Shown here: positions 55,635 to 63,969 of the stretch, piece by piece
How the letters are laid out: every line of letters begins with the position of its first letter
Numbering within the stretch: position 1 is the stretch's first letter
Notes under the pieces: model-generated
Databases searched by the model: none
What the model was told of the DNA's origin: nothing
What the model saw: only the letters and a program-made list of their open reading frames with translations
Source: Rhodococcus sp. OK302
Lineage (GTDB): Bacteria; Actinomycetota; Actinomycetes; Mycobacteriales; Mycobacteriaceae
Assembly: GCF_002245895.1 (NCBI RefSeq)
Contig: NZ_NPJZ01000002.1
Location: 124,001-188,000, forward strand
Reading direction: 5' to 3'
Length of the DNA: 64,000 nt
Translations under genes and position numbers: made by a program

Positions 55635-56216
55635 ATGGCTGTCGATGCACTCCTCACCGCTGCGGAACGTCTCTTTGCCGAACGAGGCGCCGACGTCTCA
55701 CTCCGAGACATCGCAATCGCCGGAGGTCAGCGCAATAATTCGGCGGTTCATTACCACTTCGGTGACCGCCGGGGATTGATCGATGCGATAGTGCGTCGAC
55801 GTTTGACTTCGGTGGAGTCCTGCGCCGCTCGACTACTGAGCGCCACCGAAGAGCGCGACACGCGCACACTGACCGCCATTCTGGTACGTGCGCTTGTGGA
55901 GGCAACCGAACAACAAGGAGCGACGCACTACTTTCGGTTTCTCGAGGTCATGCGCGGTCAGGTCAAGATCTGGCCCACCGAAAAAGGGTCGGCGTGGTCG
56001 ACGATCACGCAGGCGTTGGCCGAACAGCTCCCCAACGGAACCGAATACGAACGCGCGAGCAGGATCTCGTCGATGGCCACCACACTGTTCGCGCTGCTCG
56101 CAGACTACGAACGTTCACAGGAGGCCGTCGGAGTTCTGGAGTCACTCGGGCCCACTCCCGGCCAGATCGTGGAAATGGTGGTTGCACTACTTCAGGCACC
56201 GATGCAGCCGCGGTGA
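55635..56216 (+). CDS. TetR family transcriptional regulator
   Basis: 193 residues. HTH: DALLTAAERLFAERGADVSL, then RDIAIAGGQRNNSAVHYHFG, then DRRGLIDAIVRRRL. This is the actinobacterial TetR type whose HTH ends N-x-x-A-V-x-Y-H-F-G, often linked to steroid or lipid genes. The ATG at 55635 gives normal length. It is divergent from the kshA-like oxygenase, which it probably represses until a steroid or CoA intermediate binds. Confidence 0.92.
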   Translation: MAVDALLTAAERLFAERGADVSLRDIAIAGGQRNNSAVHYHFGDRRGLIDAIVRRRLTSVESCAARLLSATEERDTRTLTAILVRALVEATEQQGATHYFRFLEVMRGQVKIWPTEKGSAWSTITQALAEQLPNGTEYERASRISSMATTLFALLADYERSQEAVGVLESLGPTPGQIVEMVVALLQAPMQPR

Positions 56217-56404
56217 ATGCAGATCTCCACTCAAAACGACACCGGAATTTGAAACTCTGCCGGACTCCCTGTTGCCATTCAACCGGCGGGACGATCGCCG
56301 GCGCAGCCTCACCAACGCCCGCACCCGCACAACTGGGCCAATCCCGTCGCCGAAAATCACGCCACATTCAGTCAAAAGTCACAATTCCGCCCGGGACATC
56401 CGGT

Positions 56405-56763
56405 TCACACGAAATCCAAGGCGGCGCGGACAGCGAGGAGGCTATCGGCGGGTCGATTCGATTCGATGACCGATCGTGCGGCGTCACTTATCGCCGCCCC
56501 GATCTGGGTGCGGAGCCAGACCGTAGTGCGGGCGCGGTGCGGGATCTGCGCAATCGACTCGGTGAACGACCCGCGCGTACAGGAGTCCGATCGGCATCGC
56601 CATCGGGTCTTCGTCCATTGCAGCGTGATTCGATGTTCGCCCCATCGGGGTTGCGGGCGACACAGGTCACCCGTAACCCGGGCAATCCGAACAACACTGT
56701 CGCGCTCTCGACCAACGTGCTGAGCTTTTCTGTCGTCGGGTGCTTGACGCAGCATCCCTTCAT
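56405..56763 (-). pseudogene. ISL3-family transposase, N-terminal fragment in two frames
   Basis: 56763-56630 reads CCVKHPTTEKLSTLVESATV, then LFGLPGLRVTCVARNPDGAN, the start of an ISL3 transposase. In another frame 56640-56408 reads TLQWTKTRWRCRSDSCTRGS, then FTESIAQIPHRARTTVWLRT and QIGAAISDAARSVIESNRPA (RW-K-RWRC...C-RGSFTE-I-QIP-R-R). A frameshift lies between the parts, and the catalytic remainder is missing. Confidence 0.75.
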
Positions 56764-56811
56764 TTCGGGTAGGGTGTAAGGCCCTTCAGCTGCCGAACCG
56801 TCTGTCAGCGA

Positions 56812-58029
56812 CTATGAGTCACGAACGCCCGAGTCAGCAGGGGCTGGCTGACTCTCCATCCGATCTTGCTTTTCAGCATCTACCGGGGAGGTCTGCTTGC
56901 GAGTCTGGATGGCCAACGCCAATGCGGCGAATGCGGCGAACACCGCGCCCGTCCACATCGCCACAGACGGATTGTCACCGAACGCGCTGATGGTGACGGC
57001 GCTGATGGCGGTGCCGAGGGTGACACCCATCGTGATGACCGCCGTATGCACGGTACTGACCAGATTCCCGGCCCCGCCGACCTCGGCCACGCGGGTGACC
57101 AGTGCAGGATTCATCGTGACTCCGGCGAAACCGACGACGAGCACCATCACCAACACCAGCAGTGATACGTCGGCGAACAGCGCGATCAGCCCGAGCGAGA
57201 CGAACAGCAAGGCGTGTCCGAACCGGAGCACGCCAACAGCGTGGGAGTCGGCGAATTTGCCGACGATGAGATTCCCGATAAGGGAGAAGGCACCGTAGGC
57301 GAGCAAAATCAGTGTGGTCGTATCGGCGCTGAAGCCGGCGCTTTGTTCCAGTAGCGGGGTGAAGTAGGAGAACGACGCGTACGCCGCACCGATGGTGAGC
57401 AGACTCACCAGATATCGCGACCACAGGCGAGGTGAGCGCAAGTTCCGCACATCCTGAGCAGCGTCTTCCTGACTGGCCGGCTCTCGGCTGGGAAGTCCGA
57501 TGAGGCTGATGAAGAACAGGAGGAGTGCGGCCGCTCCGAGGACATAGAAGCTGGTCTGCCAGCCCCAGCGCCCGGCGATGAGGTGTGACAATGGCAGCCC
57601 GATCACAGTGCCCACCATGATGCCGCCGAGCACGATGGAGATGGCCTCGCCGATCTTCGACGGAGTCGCGGCGAGCCGGGCGCCGAATGTGACCGAGAGC
57701 CCGAATGCGGCACCCGCGAGGCAGCCGGTGAGAACACGTAGCAGTGCGATCCACCAGTACTCGTGCACGAGCGGCACGAGCACTTCGAGCACGGCGTAAC
57801 CGGCGACGACCATCAGCAGGGACCGCTTCGGTGGACTGTGCCGCAACGCGTACGCGAGCAGTGGGCCGCCGATGGCCATCCCGAGTGCGTACATCGACAC
57901 AAGTAGGCCGACCTGGCTGGTCGAGACGTCGAGGTCGGCCGCGATCTCCGGCATCATGCCGGCGACCTGGAGCTCACTCATGACCACCACGAGGATGGTC
58001 AACATGAGTAGATAGAGGGAGCGTTTCAT
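56812..58029 (-). CDS. MFS transporter (DHA1 drug/sugar-efflux type)
   Basis: 405 residues from the ATG at 58029 (AAAGAG upstream). Twelve helices are expected. It starts SLYLLMLTILVVVMSELQVA, then GMMPEIAADLDVSTSQVGLL and VSMYALGMAIGGPLLAYALR. The family AraJ/CmlA-like signatures are GCLAGAAFGLSVTFGARLAA (motif C-like) and GTVIGLPLSHLIAGRWGWQT. Probably an H+-driven exporter of drugs or metabolites. It lies 78 bp downstream of a TetR gene on the same strand, forming a regulator-exporter operon controlled by the dyad at 58725. Confidence 0.9.
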   Translation of the reverse strand: MKRSLYLLMLTILVVVMSELQVAGMMPEIAADLDVSTSQVGLLVSMYALGMAIGGPLLAYALRHSPPKRSLLMVVAGYAVLEVLVPLVHEYWWIALLRVLTGCLAGAAFGLSVTFGARLAATPSKIGEAISIVLGGIMVGTVIGLPLSHLIAGRWGWQTSFYVLGAAALLLFFISLIGLPSREPASQEDAAQDVRNLRSPRLWSRYLVSLLTIGAAYASFSYFTPLLEQSAGFSADTTTLILLAYGAFSLIGNLIVGKFADSHAVGVLRFGHALLFVSLGLIALFADVSLLVLVMVLVVGFAGVTMNPALVTRVAEVGGAGNLVSTVHTAVITMGVTLGTAISAVTISAFGDNPSVAMWTGAVFAAFAALALAIQTRKQTSPVDAEKQDRMESQPAPADSGVRDS

Positions 58030-58107
58030 GGAGAACTCTTTCTGTATTACATAATCCAAAATTAGACCGAAGGAAGCCCGCACCGAGACAAGTGCGAGCT
58101 GGAATCG

Positions 58108-58710
58108 TTAGGGACGTAGGACGTCCAGCCCAAGCATCGCCACCCGGCGCAGTTCGTTGGGCTGCGTCCCAGCCTGGGCAATTACCCGGATACCGGAGAT
58201 GATCGAGACCACCAGCAGGGCGCCGTCACGGGGAATGAGGCCCGATCGCACAGTGCCATCGCGTTGACCAGCGTCGATAGCTGAATCAAGGAGCGAAAGT
58301 TGCTGCTCCAGGGCACGGTCGAGAATGCTTTTGATGCGTGCATCCCTGTGTTCCAGATCCGGCGTCATGCGAGCGCCCACCACCATGCAGCCCGCAGCAT
58401 GACCCTCGGCGGCGGCCGCGCCTTCTTCATTCAGGACGATATCGATCACGCCACGCAGGCGCGTCATCCCGTCCAGGGTTCCGTCTTCGAGAATCGCTGC
58501 TTGCCTGCCTCCGGTTGTCTCGACGTAGCGCCGCAAGGCGCGCACGAACAGCTCATCCTTGGAAAGGAAGGTGTTGTACAGGCTGCTTCGCCGCACTCCT
58601 GCCGCCTGACATAACTGTTCGGTGGAGGTGTCGGCGAAACCGTGCACCCTGAACTGGGCGGCGGCGGCATCGAGCACCGCAGTCTCGTCGAACATGCGCG
58701 GTCTGACCAT
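58108..58710 (-). CDS. TetR family regulator (AcrR/NemR type)
   Basis: 200 residues. HTH: VRPRMFDETAVLDAAAAQFR, then VHGFADTSTEQLCQAAGVRR, then SSLYNTFLSKDELFVRALRR. The C-terminal part with GHAAGCMVVGARMTPDLEHR is TetR_C_16/YxaF-like. It is the first gene of an operon with the MFS exporter. The 30-bp inverted repeat 15 bp before its start is the likely autoregulatory operator. Confidence 0.92.
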   Translation of the reverse strand: MVRPRMFDETAVLDAAAAQFRVHGFADTSTEQLCQAAGVRRSSLYNTFLSKDELFVRALRRYVETTGGRQAAILEDGTLDGMTRLRGVIDIVLNEEGAAAAEGHAAGCMVVGARMTPDLEHRDARIKSILDRALEQQLSLLDSAIDAGQRDGTVRSGLIPRDGALLVVSIISGIRVIAQAGTQPNELRRVAMLGLDVLRP

Positions 58711-58724
58711 GAGACCGACCCTAG

Positions 58725-58754
58725 CATGTTATGGATTCTACAATCCATAACATG
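58725..58754. promoter_or_regulatory. TetR operator upstream of the TetR-MFS operon
   Basis: CATGTTATGGATT (58725-58737), CTAC, AATCCATAACATG (58742-58754): 13-bp arms that are exact reverse complements. It sits directly before the TetR gene. A TGGATTATGT part-match lies before the MFS start (about 58050). Confidence 0.8.
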
Positions 58755-59380
58755 TGGGTGACCCACCGCTCCACGTCAAACACGGAACCGACGATTCCAG
58801 AAACATCATGACCCGCAGCGCAATTGGAGAACACAACCGACTGCCCACTTAAAGTTGAAGAGCTCAATTACCTCGACAGGAAATCAGCCACACTCCGCGA
58901 AGTCAATGCTTTCCAGGGAGGTCGACTGGCGGATGTGCAGTATTCGAAACGTGCAGTATTCCCAGCCTCTTCATCGACGCCCGATTCGACCGGTGGACCG
59001 TGAGATTCACGCTATGCACCGGAGAAGCTCAACCCGCAGAACCCGACGTATCGGGCAGCGACCGTACTACGACTGCAAGTGCTCCTCGACAATCTCGTGA
59101 CGCCACCCGTCGGCGAAGGACGCTCGTGTCTCGAGGCTTGCCGCGTCGATCACCCGAGCGGTCGGCATCAACATCACATCGAAACCGAACAGCTCGTGCT
59201 TACGAAACAACACCATCCACGGTTCGAGGCGCTTATGCTCGCAACACCCTCGCCAATGCTCCTCATTCCAAACCACATTGAGGGACATCAGGATGACTGG
59301 CTCAACAATAAATTAGACGTAGAAATTCAACACGTGCCGAATTCGGTCCGGACGCGGCGTCCAGGGAAACTCTTCCGCAG
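58755..59380. other. Gap with a possible short ORF
   Basis: A minus-strand frame at 59067-59288 (MSLNVVWNEEHWRGCCEHKR, then LEPWMVLFRKHELFGFDVML, 73 residues) looks protein-like and may be a small gene or a fragment. Otherwise about 620 bp hold nothing recognised. Confidence 0.3.
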
Positions 59381-60160
59381 TCACTGTGTTCGGTTCGGTC
59401 TTTCGCCTCGTTCAGGGACAGATGTCCTGTCGAAAGTTGCTGCGCCCCGCACAGAATGGGAAACAACCCGCAAGCGGTCGGGTCGTGCATGGGCAATCGC
59501 GTAGTTGAAGATTCGCCCGGACATGTCCCGGACGGATTGTTCCAACAACAGCAAGGGTGCCCCCTCGGTAGTTCTCAATACCGACGCCAGAGTTTCATCC
59601 GAGAGCACCGCGCTGACCGTGAAATCGGACCCGCCGATTTCCACTCCCGCACTCGAGAGGTAGGAATACCAGTCGACAACGAAGGGAGTGTCGATCAGTC
59701 GCTGCGCTTGCGGGAACAACACGTAGTTGGTGGCCGCGACGTCTACGTCTCCATTGGTCGTGCCCGCCGCGTAGTCCACGCGCAAACATGGTGTTCCTGT
59801 GGGCACCTCGAGCGCCCTCGATGCAGCACCGGGCGCTGAGATCACTGTGCTCTCGAAGGATGTCAAACGGAATCTCCCGTTGCGGAGGTCGCCGCTCTTC
59901 AATGCTGCGGTGACTTGAACGTCGTCGGGTCGTCTGTGAGCGGTAGGGGCGACTACGTGTGTCCCCACGCCCTGAGTCCGTGCGATCAACCCTTCGTTCC
60001 GAAGGAGCGTCAGAACTTCGCGGACGATCCCCCGGCTCACCGAATAGGAACCTACGAGTTCGCGCTCGCACGGAAGGATGCCGTCAACGAAATCTCCACG
60101 CAGCACCGCTGCCCGGAGTAGATCCCTTGTTCGTCGAACCGAATCAGGCCTTGCCTTCAT
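59381..60160 (-). CDS. GntR family regulator with UTRA domain
   Basis: 259 residues from the ATG at 60160 (GAGGTAGG 5 bp upstream; in-frame ATG 60181 and TTG 60220 are alternatives). N-terminal wHTH: RTRDLLRAAVLRGDFVDGIL, then PCERELVGSYSVSRGIVREV and LTLLRNEGLIARTQGVGTHV. C-terminal UTRA domain: LTSFESTVISAPGAASRALE, LRVDYAAGTTNGDVDVAATN and PLLLLEQSVRDMSGRIFNYA. It is divergent from kstD (474 bp between), so it is the probable local regulator of that gene, in place of the KstR normally expected. Its effector could be a steroid or acyl-CoA. Confidence 0.9.
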   Translation of the reverse strand: MKARPDSVRRTRDLLRAAVLRGDFVDGILPCERELVGSYSVSRGIVREVLTLLRNEGLIARTQGVGTHVVAPTAHRRPDDVQVTAALKSGDLRNGRFRLTSFESTVISAPGAASRALEVPTGTPCLRVDYAAGTTNGDVDVAATNYVLFPQAQRLIDTPFVVDWYSYLSSAGVEIGGSDFTVSAVLSDETLASVLRTTEGAPLLLLEQSVRDMSGRIFNYAIAHARPDRLRVVSHSVRGAATFDRTSVPERGERPNRTQ

Positions 60161-60633
60161 CCAACCTACCTCGCGCTTCATCTCTGACGAGCCCTTGCGA
60201 AGTGTAGTACAGATCTTCAATTATATTGTTGCCCCGCAGATTACGCCGTTTATGCATTTTCTTTGACGCTGCGATCTGGTGTTTTGATTCTCGATTTCGC
60301 CGATACGCCGATACTGGTCGGCCCAGCGCACTCAGCAGTTCCCCTGCCGCTTCGGAGTTCGCTTGTCGCAATAGGTGTGATGACCTATTGTCGGTCCGGG
60401 CGTTGCAGGAGATGATCCGATCTACCGAGAAATATGCTTGCAACACAACGGTTTCCGAGAAACGTTCTCTATAGGGCGTTGGCGGGTCGCCATGATAGGC
60501 ATTCATGTTCTTGTACGAACTCTTCGGCGACGGTTCCCAACCGATGCACTGAGACGCACCTCCTCGGTTGACACAACGCCCGAGCGTTAGCCCTCTTCCA
60601 TCGAAATCAGTATCAATCGAAAGGACAGTGACG
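60161..60633. promoter_or_regulatory. Divergent promoter region GntR/kstD
   Basis: TGTAGTACA (60203-60211) is a 9-bp odd palindrome of the GntR operator type (T-G-T-n-n-n-A-C-A) 43 bp before the GntR start. A looser dyad GAGAAACGTTCTCT lies at about 60457-60470. No KstR box (TnnAACnnGTTnnA) was found here. The region is AT-richer than the genes. Confidence 0.5.
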
Positions 60634-62178
60634 ATGGTCAGCTGGAACGAAGAATGCGACGTGCTGATAGCGGGTTCCGGTGGCGGCGGCCTCACCGGCG
60701 CATATACCGCAGCACGAGAAGAACTCGAGGTGATCCTGGTCGAGGCCACCGACAAGTTCGGAGGCACCACCGCCTACTCCGGCGGCGGCGGTGTGTGGTT
60801 CCCATGCAACCCGGTCCTTCGACGTGCCGGCACCGACGACACGATCGAAGACGCGCTCGAGTACTACCACGCAGTAGTCGGCGACCGCACCCCGCGCGAA
60901 CTGCAGGACACCTACGTCCGCGGCGGAGCACCGTTGATCGAATACCTCGAACAAGATGAGAACCTCGAGTTCGAAATGCGGCCGTGGCCTGACTATTTCG
61001 GCAAAGCGCCCAAAGCCCGACTCGACGGCCAGCGGCACATCGTCCCGACGCCGATTCCGGCAGTAGAAGTGGGAGACCTCCGCACGTCTATGCGAGGACC
61101 TCTCGACACGGAACGTCTCGGGGCTCCGCTACCCGACGTGCTGGTCGGGGCCCAGTCGCTCATCGGTCGACTCCTCAAGGCAATTGCGCAGTATCCGAAT
61201 GCCACCCTGCGGTTGAACGCACCACTTGTCGAGCTCGTAGTCGAGGAGGGTGTTGTCGTCGGCGCGATTGTCGATCACCACGGCGAGCGCCGCGCCATCC
61301 GGGCCCGCAAAGGCGTGTTGCTCGCGGCCGGCGGCTTCGAGGGCAACGATGAGCTTCGATTGAAGTACGGTGTGCCCGGCACCGCCCGCGACACCGTAAG
61401 CCCCCGGGGCAACCTCGGCGCGGCCCACCAAGCTGGAATGGCAGTCGGTGCCGACATCGACCTGATGGGTGAAGCCTGGTGGGCTCCGGGAATGACTCAT
61501 CCGGACGGCCGCTCGGTGTTTGCACTGTGGTTCACCGGCGGCATCTTCGTCAATCAGGACGGTAAGCGGTTCGTCAACGAGTCGTCGGCCTACGACCGCC
61601 TCGGCCGTGAGGTCATCGAACAGATGCAGGACGGCTCGGTCACCCTGCCGTACTGGATGATCTACGACAACAAGGAAGGCGAGCGTCCACCGGTACGGGC
61701 CACAAACCTCTCCATGGTCGAGACCGAGAAGTACCAAGCGGCCGGCCTGTGGCACACAGCTGACACCCTCGAGGATCTGGCCGAGAAGATCGGTGTACCA
61801 GCCGATCACCTGGTCGCGACCGTTGCCCGGTTCAATGCGATGGTCGCCAAGGGTGTCGATGAGGACTTCGACCGCGCCGACGAGGCCTACGACCGCGCGT
61901 TCACGAACGGTGAATCACCCTTGGTGGCAATTGATCACGGCCCGTACCACGCAGCCACCTTCGGCATCTCCGACCTCGGCACCAAGGGAGGGCTGCGGAC
62001 CGACACCGCCGCGCGGGTACTCGACACCGCCGGCAATCCGATTCGGGGCCTCTACGCGGCAGGCAACACGATGGCCGCACCCAGCGGCACCGTCTATCCG
62101 GGCGGCGGAAACCCGATTGGAACCAGCATGCTCTTCAGTCACCTCGCCGCTCTCGACATGACCGGCCGTCAAGCGTGA
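60634..62178 (+). CDS. kstD: 3-Ketosteroid delta1-dehydrogenase
   Basis: 514 residues from the ATG at 60634 (AAAGGAC upstream). FAD motif: LIAGSGGGGLTGAYTAA at 11-27, then ATDKFGGTTAYSGGGGVWFP. The active-site residues of R. erythropolis KstD1 (Tyr119, Tyr318, Tyr487, Gly491) have equivalents Tyr121 (WPDYF), Tyr320 (NESSAYDRLGR), Tyr488 and Gly492 (SGTVYPGGGNPIGT), and the end has LYAAGNTMAAPSG. The enzyme introduces the C1-C2 double bond into 3-ketosteroid ring A, passing electrons to FAD. With KshA it opens ring B. The gene is divergent from a GntR regulator and ends at a strong hairpin, so it is a single transcription unit. Confidence 0.93.
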   Translation: MVSWNEECDVLIAGSGGGGLTGAYTAAREELEVILVEATDKFGGTTAYSGGGGVWFPCNPVLRRAGTDDTIEDALEYYHAVVGDRTPRELQDTYVRGGAPLIEYLEQDENLEFEMRPWPDYFGKAPKARLDGQRHIVPTPIPAVEVGDLRTSMRGPLDTERLGAPLPDVLVGAQSLIGRLLKAIAQYPNATLRLNAPLVELVVEEGVVVGAIVDHHGERRAIRARKGVLLAAGGFEGNDELRLKYGVPGTARDTVSPRGNLGAAHQAGMAVGADIDLMGEAWWAPGMTHPDGRSVFALWFTGGIFVNQDGKRFVNESSAYDRLGREVIEQMQDGSVTLPYWMIYDNKEGERPPVRATNLSMVETEKYQAAGLWHTADTLEDLAEKIGVPADHLVATVARFNAMVAKGVDEDFDRADEAYDRAFTNGESPLVAIDHGPYHAATFGISDLGTKGGLRTDTAARVLDTAGNPIRGLYAAGNTMAAPSGTVYPGGGNPIGTSMLFSHLAALDMTGRQA

Positions 62179-62223
62179 GAACGGACCCCCTCCACCAACT
62201 GAACCATGTCGAATGAGAACGTG

Positions 62224-62250
62224 CTGGGGCCGCGATCGCCGCGGCCCCAG
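62224..62250 (+). terminator. Hairpin terminator after kstD
   Basis: CTGGGGCCGCG pairs perfectly with CGCGGCCCCAG around ATCGC, 45 bp after the kstD stop. No U-tract. Confidence 0.8.
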
Positions 62251-62634
62251 CGATCGAGCCGAGCCTGAATCCACTGATCTCTATGTCGGGTAGCGGTATA
62301 TCGACAGGACGAAGACGCCACCGCAGCATCCCTGGTACGCAATAGCTGGCGGCGACTGATCCACTCGTCGTCACTCCATCTATTTGTCCGATCGTCCTGC
62401 GATTTCCGAGATTTTCCACCGACAGTTGTCACTGAAGGTCCGGGCAAAGATGACCTTTTCCGCAGCTGTGAACGAAACCTGCGCCACATGATCACAGGAG
62501 CGTCGACGGCACGGTCAGTGCGCGGGGTGAGGACGGCGCACATCGCGGATATACACGCTGAAAGTGTTGTCTCATAACACTGTTCAGAATTTCTGGAATC
62601 GGGATCGCAACCGCCATTCATCCCAGAAGAAAAC

Positions 62635-62648
62635 TAGAACATGTTACA
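62635..62648. promoter_or_regulatory. KstR-type box
   Basis: TAGAACATGTTACA fits the published KstR consensus TnnAACnnGTTnnA at every fixed position. It lies 49 bp before the thioesterase ATG at 62697, a normal operator distance. KstR is the TetR-type repressor of the upper cholesterol-degradation regulon. Confidence 0.7.
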
Positions 62649-62696
62649 TTTCGAATATTCGAGCAGATGAAATGACTGAAAAGGAAGTCAGCAACG

Positions 62697-63488
62697 ATGG
62701 CCAGTTTCTTCACCAAACGCGGAGACCTACTCCTAGCCCAAGAGTTGGCGGTCAGCGCCTGGGCACCGACCCAAGTGGGCGGTCACGCCGTCTGCGGTCT
62801 CCTCGCTCGCCAGCTCGAGACTCACTGTCCGACCGGCTTCGTCCCGGCCCGGCTGACGGTGGACCTCTTCAAGCCGGTCTCGAACGCCCCGATCGAGGTA
62901 CGCAGCGAGATCGTCCGGCACGGCACGAGGATCACCGCCGCTGATGCTTTCATCGTCCAAGACGAGCAGGTGCGGGCACGAGCCTCGGTGGTGTTCCTGA
63001 CCACCGGAGCCGAGCCGGCGGGACGGGTGTGGAGTCCGGAGGCGGACCTTCCTGTGCCTCCGGAAGGATGCGTATCTCCGCAGGGATCACCGCCGCTGTT
63101 CAAGAGCAGCGACCGCGAGTGGACACACGATTTTGCGGCGAACCAGAACGCCGACCGCAAAATCTCCTGGTACAGCCTGCCCGCGCTCGTAGACGGCGAA
63201 CCGATCTCGCCGTTCCAACGCGCCGCGGTGCTCGGCGACACCACGAACCTCGTATGCCACTGGGGATCCGAGGGTGCCGGGTACATCAACGCGGACATGA
63301 CCCTCACATTGTCGCGGTTGCCCGTCGGCTACGAATTGGGCCTGCGCGCGGACAACACTATTGCCACCGAAGGCATCTCGATCGGCACTGCAACGCTCTA
63401 CGACAGGACCGGTCCGCTCGGCACCTGCGTGGTCACCGCACTGTCCAACGCCCGCCGGCAGATCGACTTCGCTACCTCTCAGCTCTGA
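62697..63488 (+). CDS. Acyl-CoA thioesterase-family (double hotdog, TesB-like) protein
   Basis: 263 residues from the ATG at 62697 (GGAAGTCAG upstream). N-terminal hotdog: AVSAWAPTQVGGHAVCGLLA (the H-G-G/W-N-type substrate helix), then FVPARLTVDLFKPVSNAPIE, RSEIVRHGTRITAADAFIVQ. C-terminal hotdog: PALVDGEPISPFQRAAVLGD, then NADMTLTLSRLPVGYELGLR and GTATLYDRTGPLGTC. Actinobacterial members sit in lipid and steroid loci, where they release CoA from dead-end acyl-CoAs. The KstR-type box upstream ties it to steroid response, next to kstD. Confidence 0.85.
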   Translation: MASFFTKRGDLLLAQELAVSAWAPTQVGGHAVCGLLARQLETHCPTGFVPARLTVDLFKPVSNAPIEVRSEIVRHGTRITAADAFIVQDEQVRARASVVFLTTGAEPAGRVWSPEADLPVPPEGCVSPQGSPPLFKSSDREWTHDFAANQNADRKISWYSLPALVDGEPISPFQRAAVLGDTTNLVCHWGSEGAGYINADMTLTLSRLPVGYELGLRADNTIATEGISIGTATLYDRTGPLGTCVVTALSNARRQIDFATSQL

Positions 63489-63537
63489 GCAAGCGGTGGC
63501 CGACGTGAAGAGGATTATCGGGCCGCCAGAGATGATG

Positions 63538-63561
63538 GCGAGCGCTCCACGGGGCGCTCGC
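63538..63561 (+). terminator. Hairpin terminator after the thioesterase gene
   Basis: GCGAGCGC pairs with GCGCTCGC with an inner CC/GG, 50 bp after the stop at 63488. A second structure (CCGATTC 63580-63586 with GAATCGG 63616-63622, enclosing GAGCGG/CCGCTC) follows. Confidence 0.65.
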
Positions 63562-63923
63562 AATCAGAGCGACTAAGCTCCGATTCTTCGGAGCGGCGTC
63601 GCCGCTCGAACATCGGAATCGGGCCACAGCTGCAAGAAGTACGACGAAATCGTCATCCAGCGCCTGACATTCGACACCCGAGTCACGTCCCACCGCGTAC
63701 AACCGAACTCGGTATCAGCCTGGCCGTGAAATCAGACTTTCATCTGGAAAATCCTGGTAGTCGGTTTCGAAGTCCAGCATTCGAACGGTGGCGGTGTCGA
63801 AGGCCGCCGAGACCTCTTGAGCTTCAGTGCCAGCGGACGCGGGCTGTCGTCGGTGCGGACGAACAATATCCGGCTTGTCGGTGAGTTCTGGAACGCTGCC
63901 GCCTCATGGGTGAACTTTTGGGC

Positions 63924-63969
63924 TGTCAGTTTCAGGAGACAACGGCATTCTTCAAAAGACCACTGCACT
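63924..63969 (+). mobile_element. Tn402/Tn5053-like terminal repeat with a second TniA-type repeat
   Basis: TGTCAGTTTCAGGAGACAAC followed by GGCAT is close to the Tn402 terminal repeat. Directly behind it TTCTTCAAAAGACCACTGCA (about 63948-63968) resembles it again, as in Tn402-family ends where several 19-bp TniA-binding repeats follow the terminus. The outer end faces left, so any element would lie to the right, outside the window. Confidence 0.6.

Larger units (their letters stand above)
62179..62696. promoter_or_regulatory. Intergenic: kstD terminator and thioesterase promoter with KstR-type box
   Basis: After the terminator (62224-62250) nothing coding is seen. The right half holds AGTGTT-7-AACACT (62563-62581), a KstR-type box (62635-62648) and a perfect TCGAATATTCGA (62651-62662). 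Confidence 0.5.

Noticed and set aside
32905..63969. A 31-kb composite Tn402-like transposon bounded by the two terminal repeats
   Set aside because: The two repeats have the same orientation instead of inverted, differ at five positions and enclose no tni genes.
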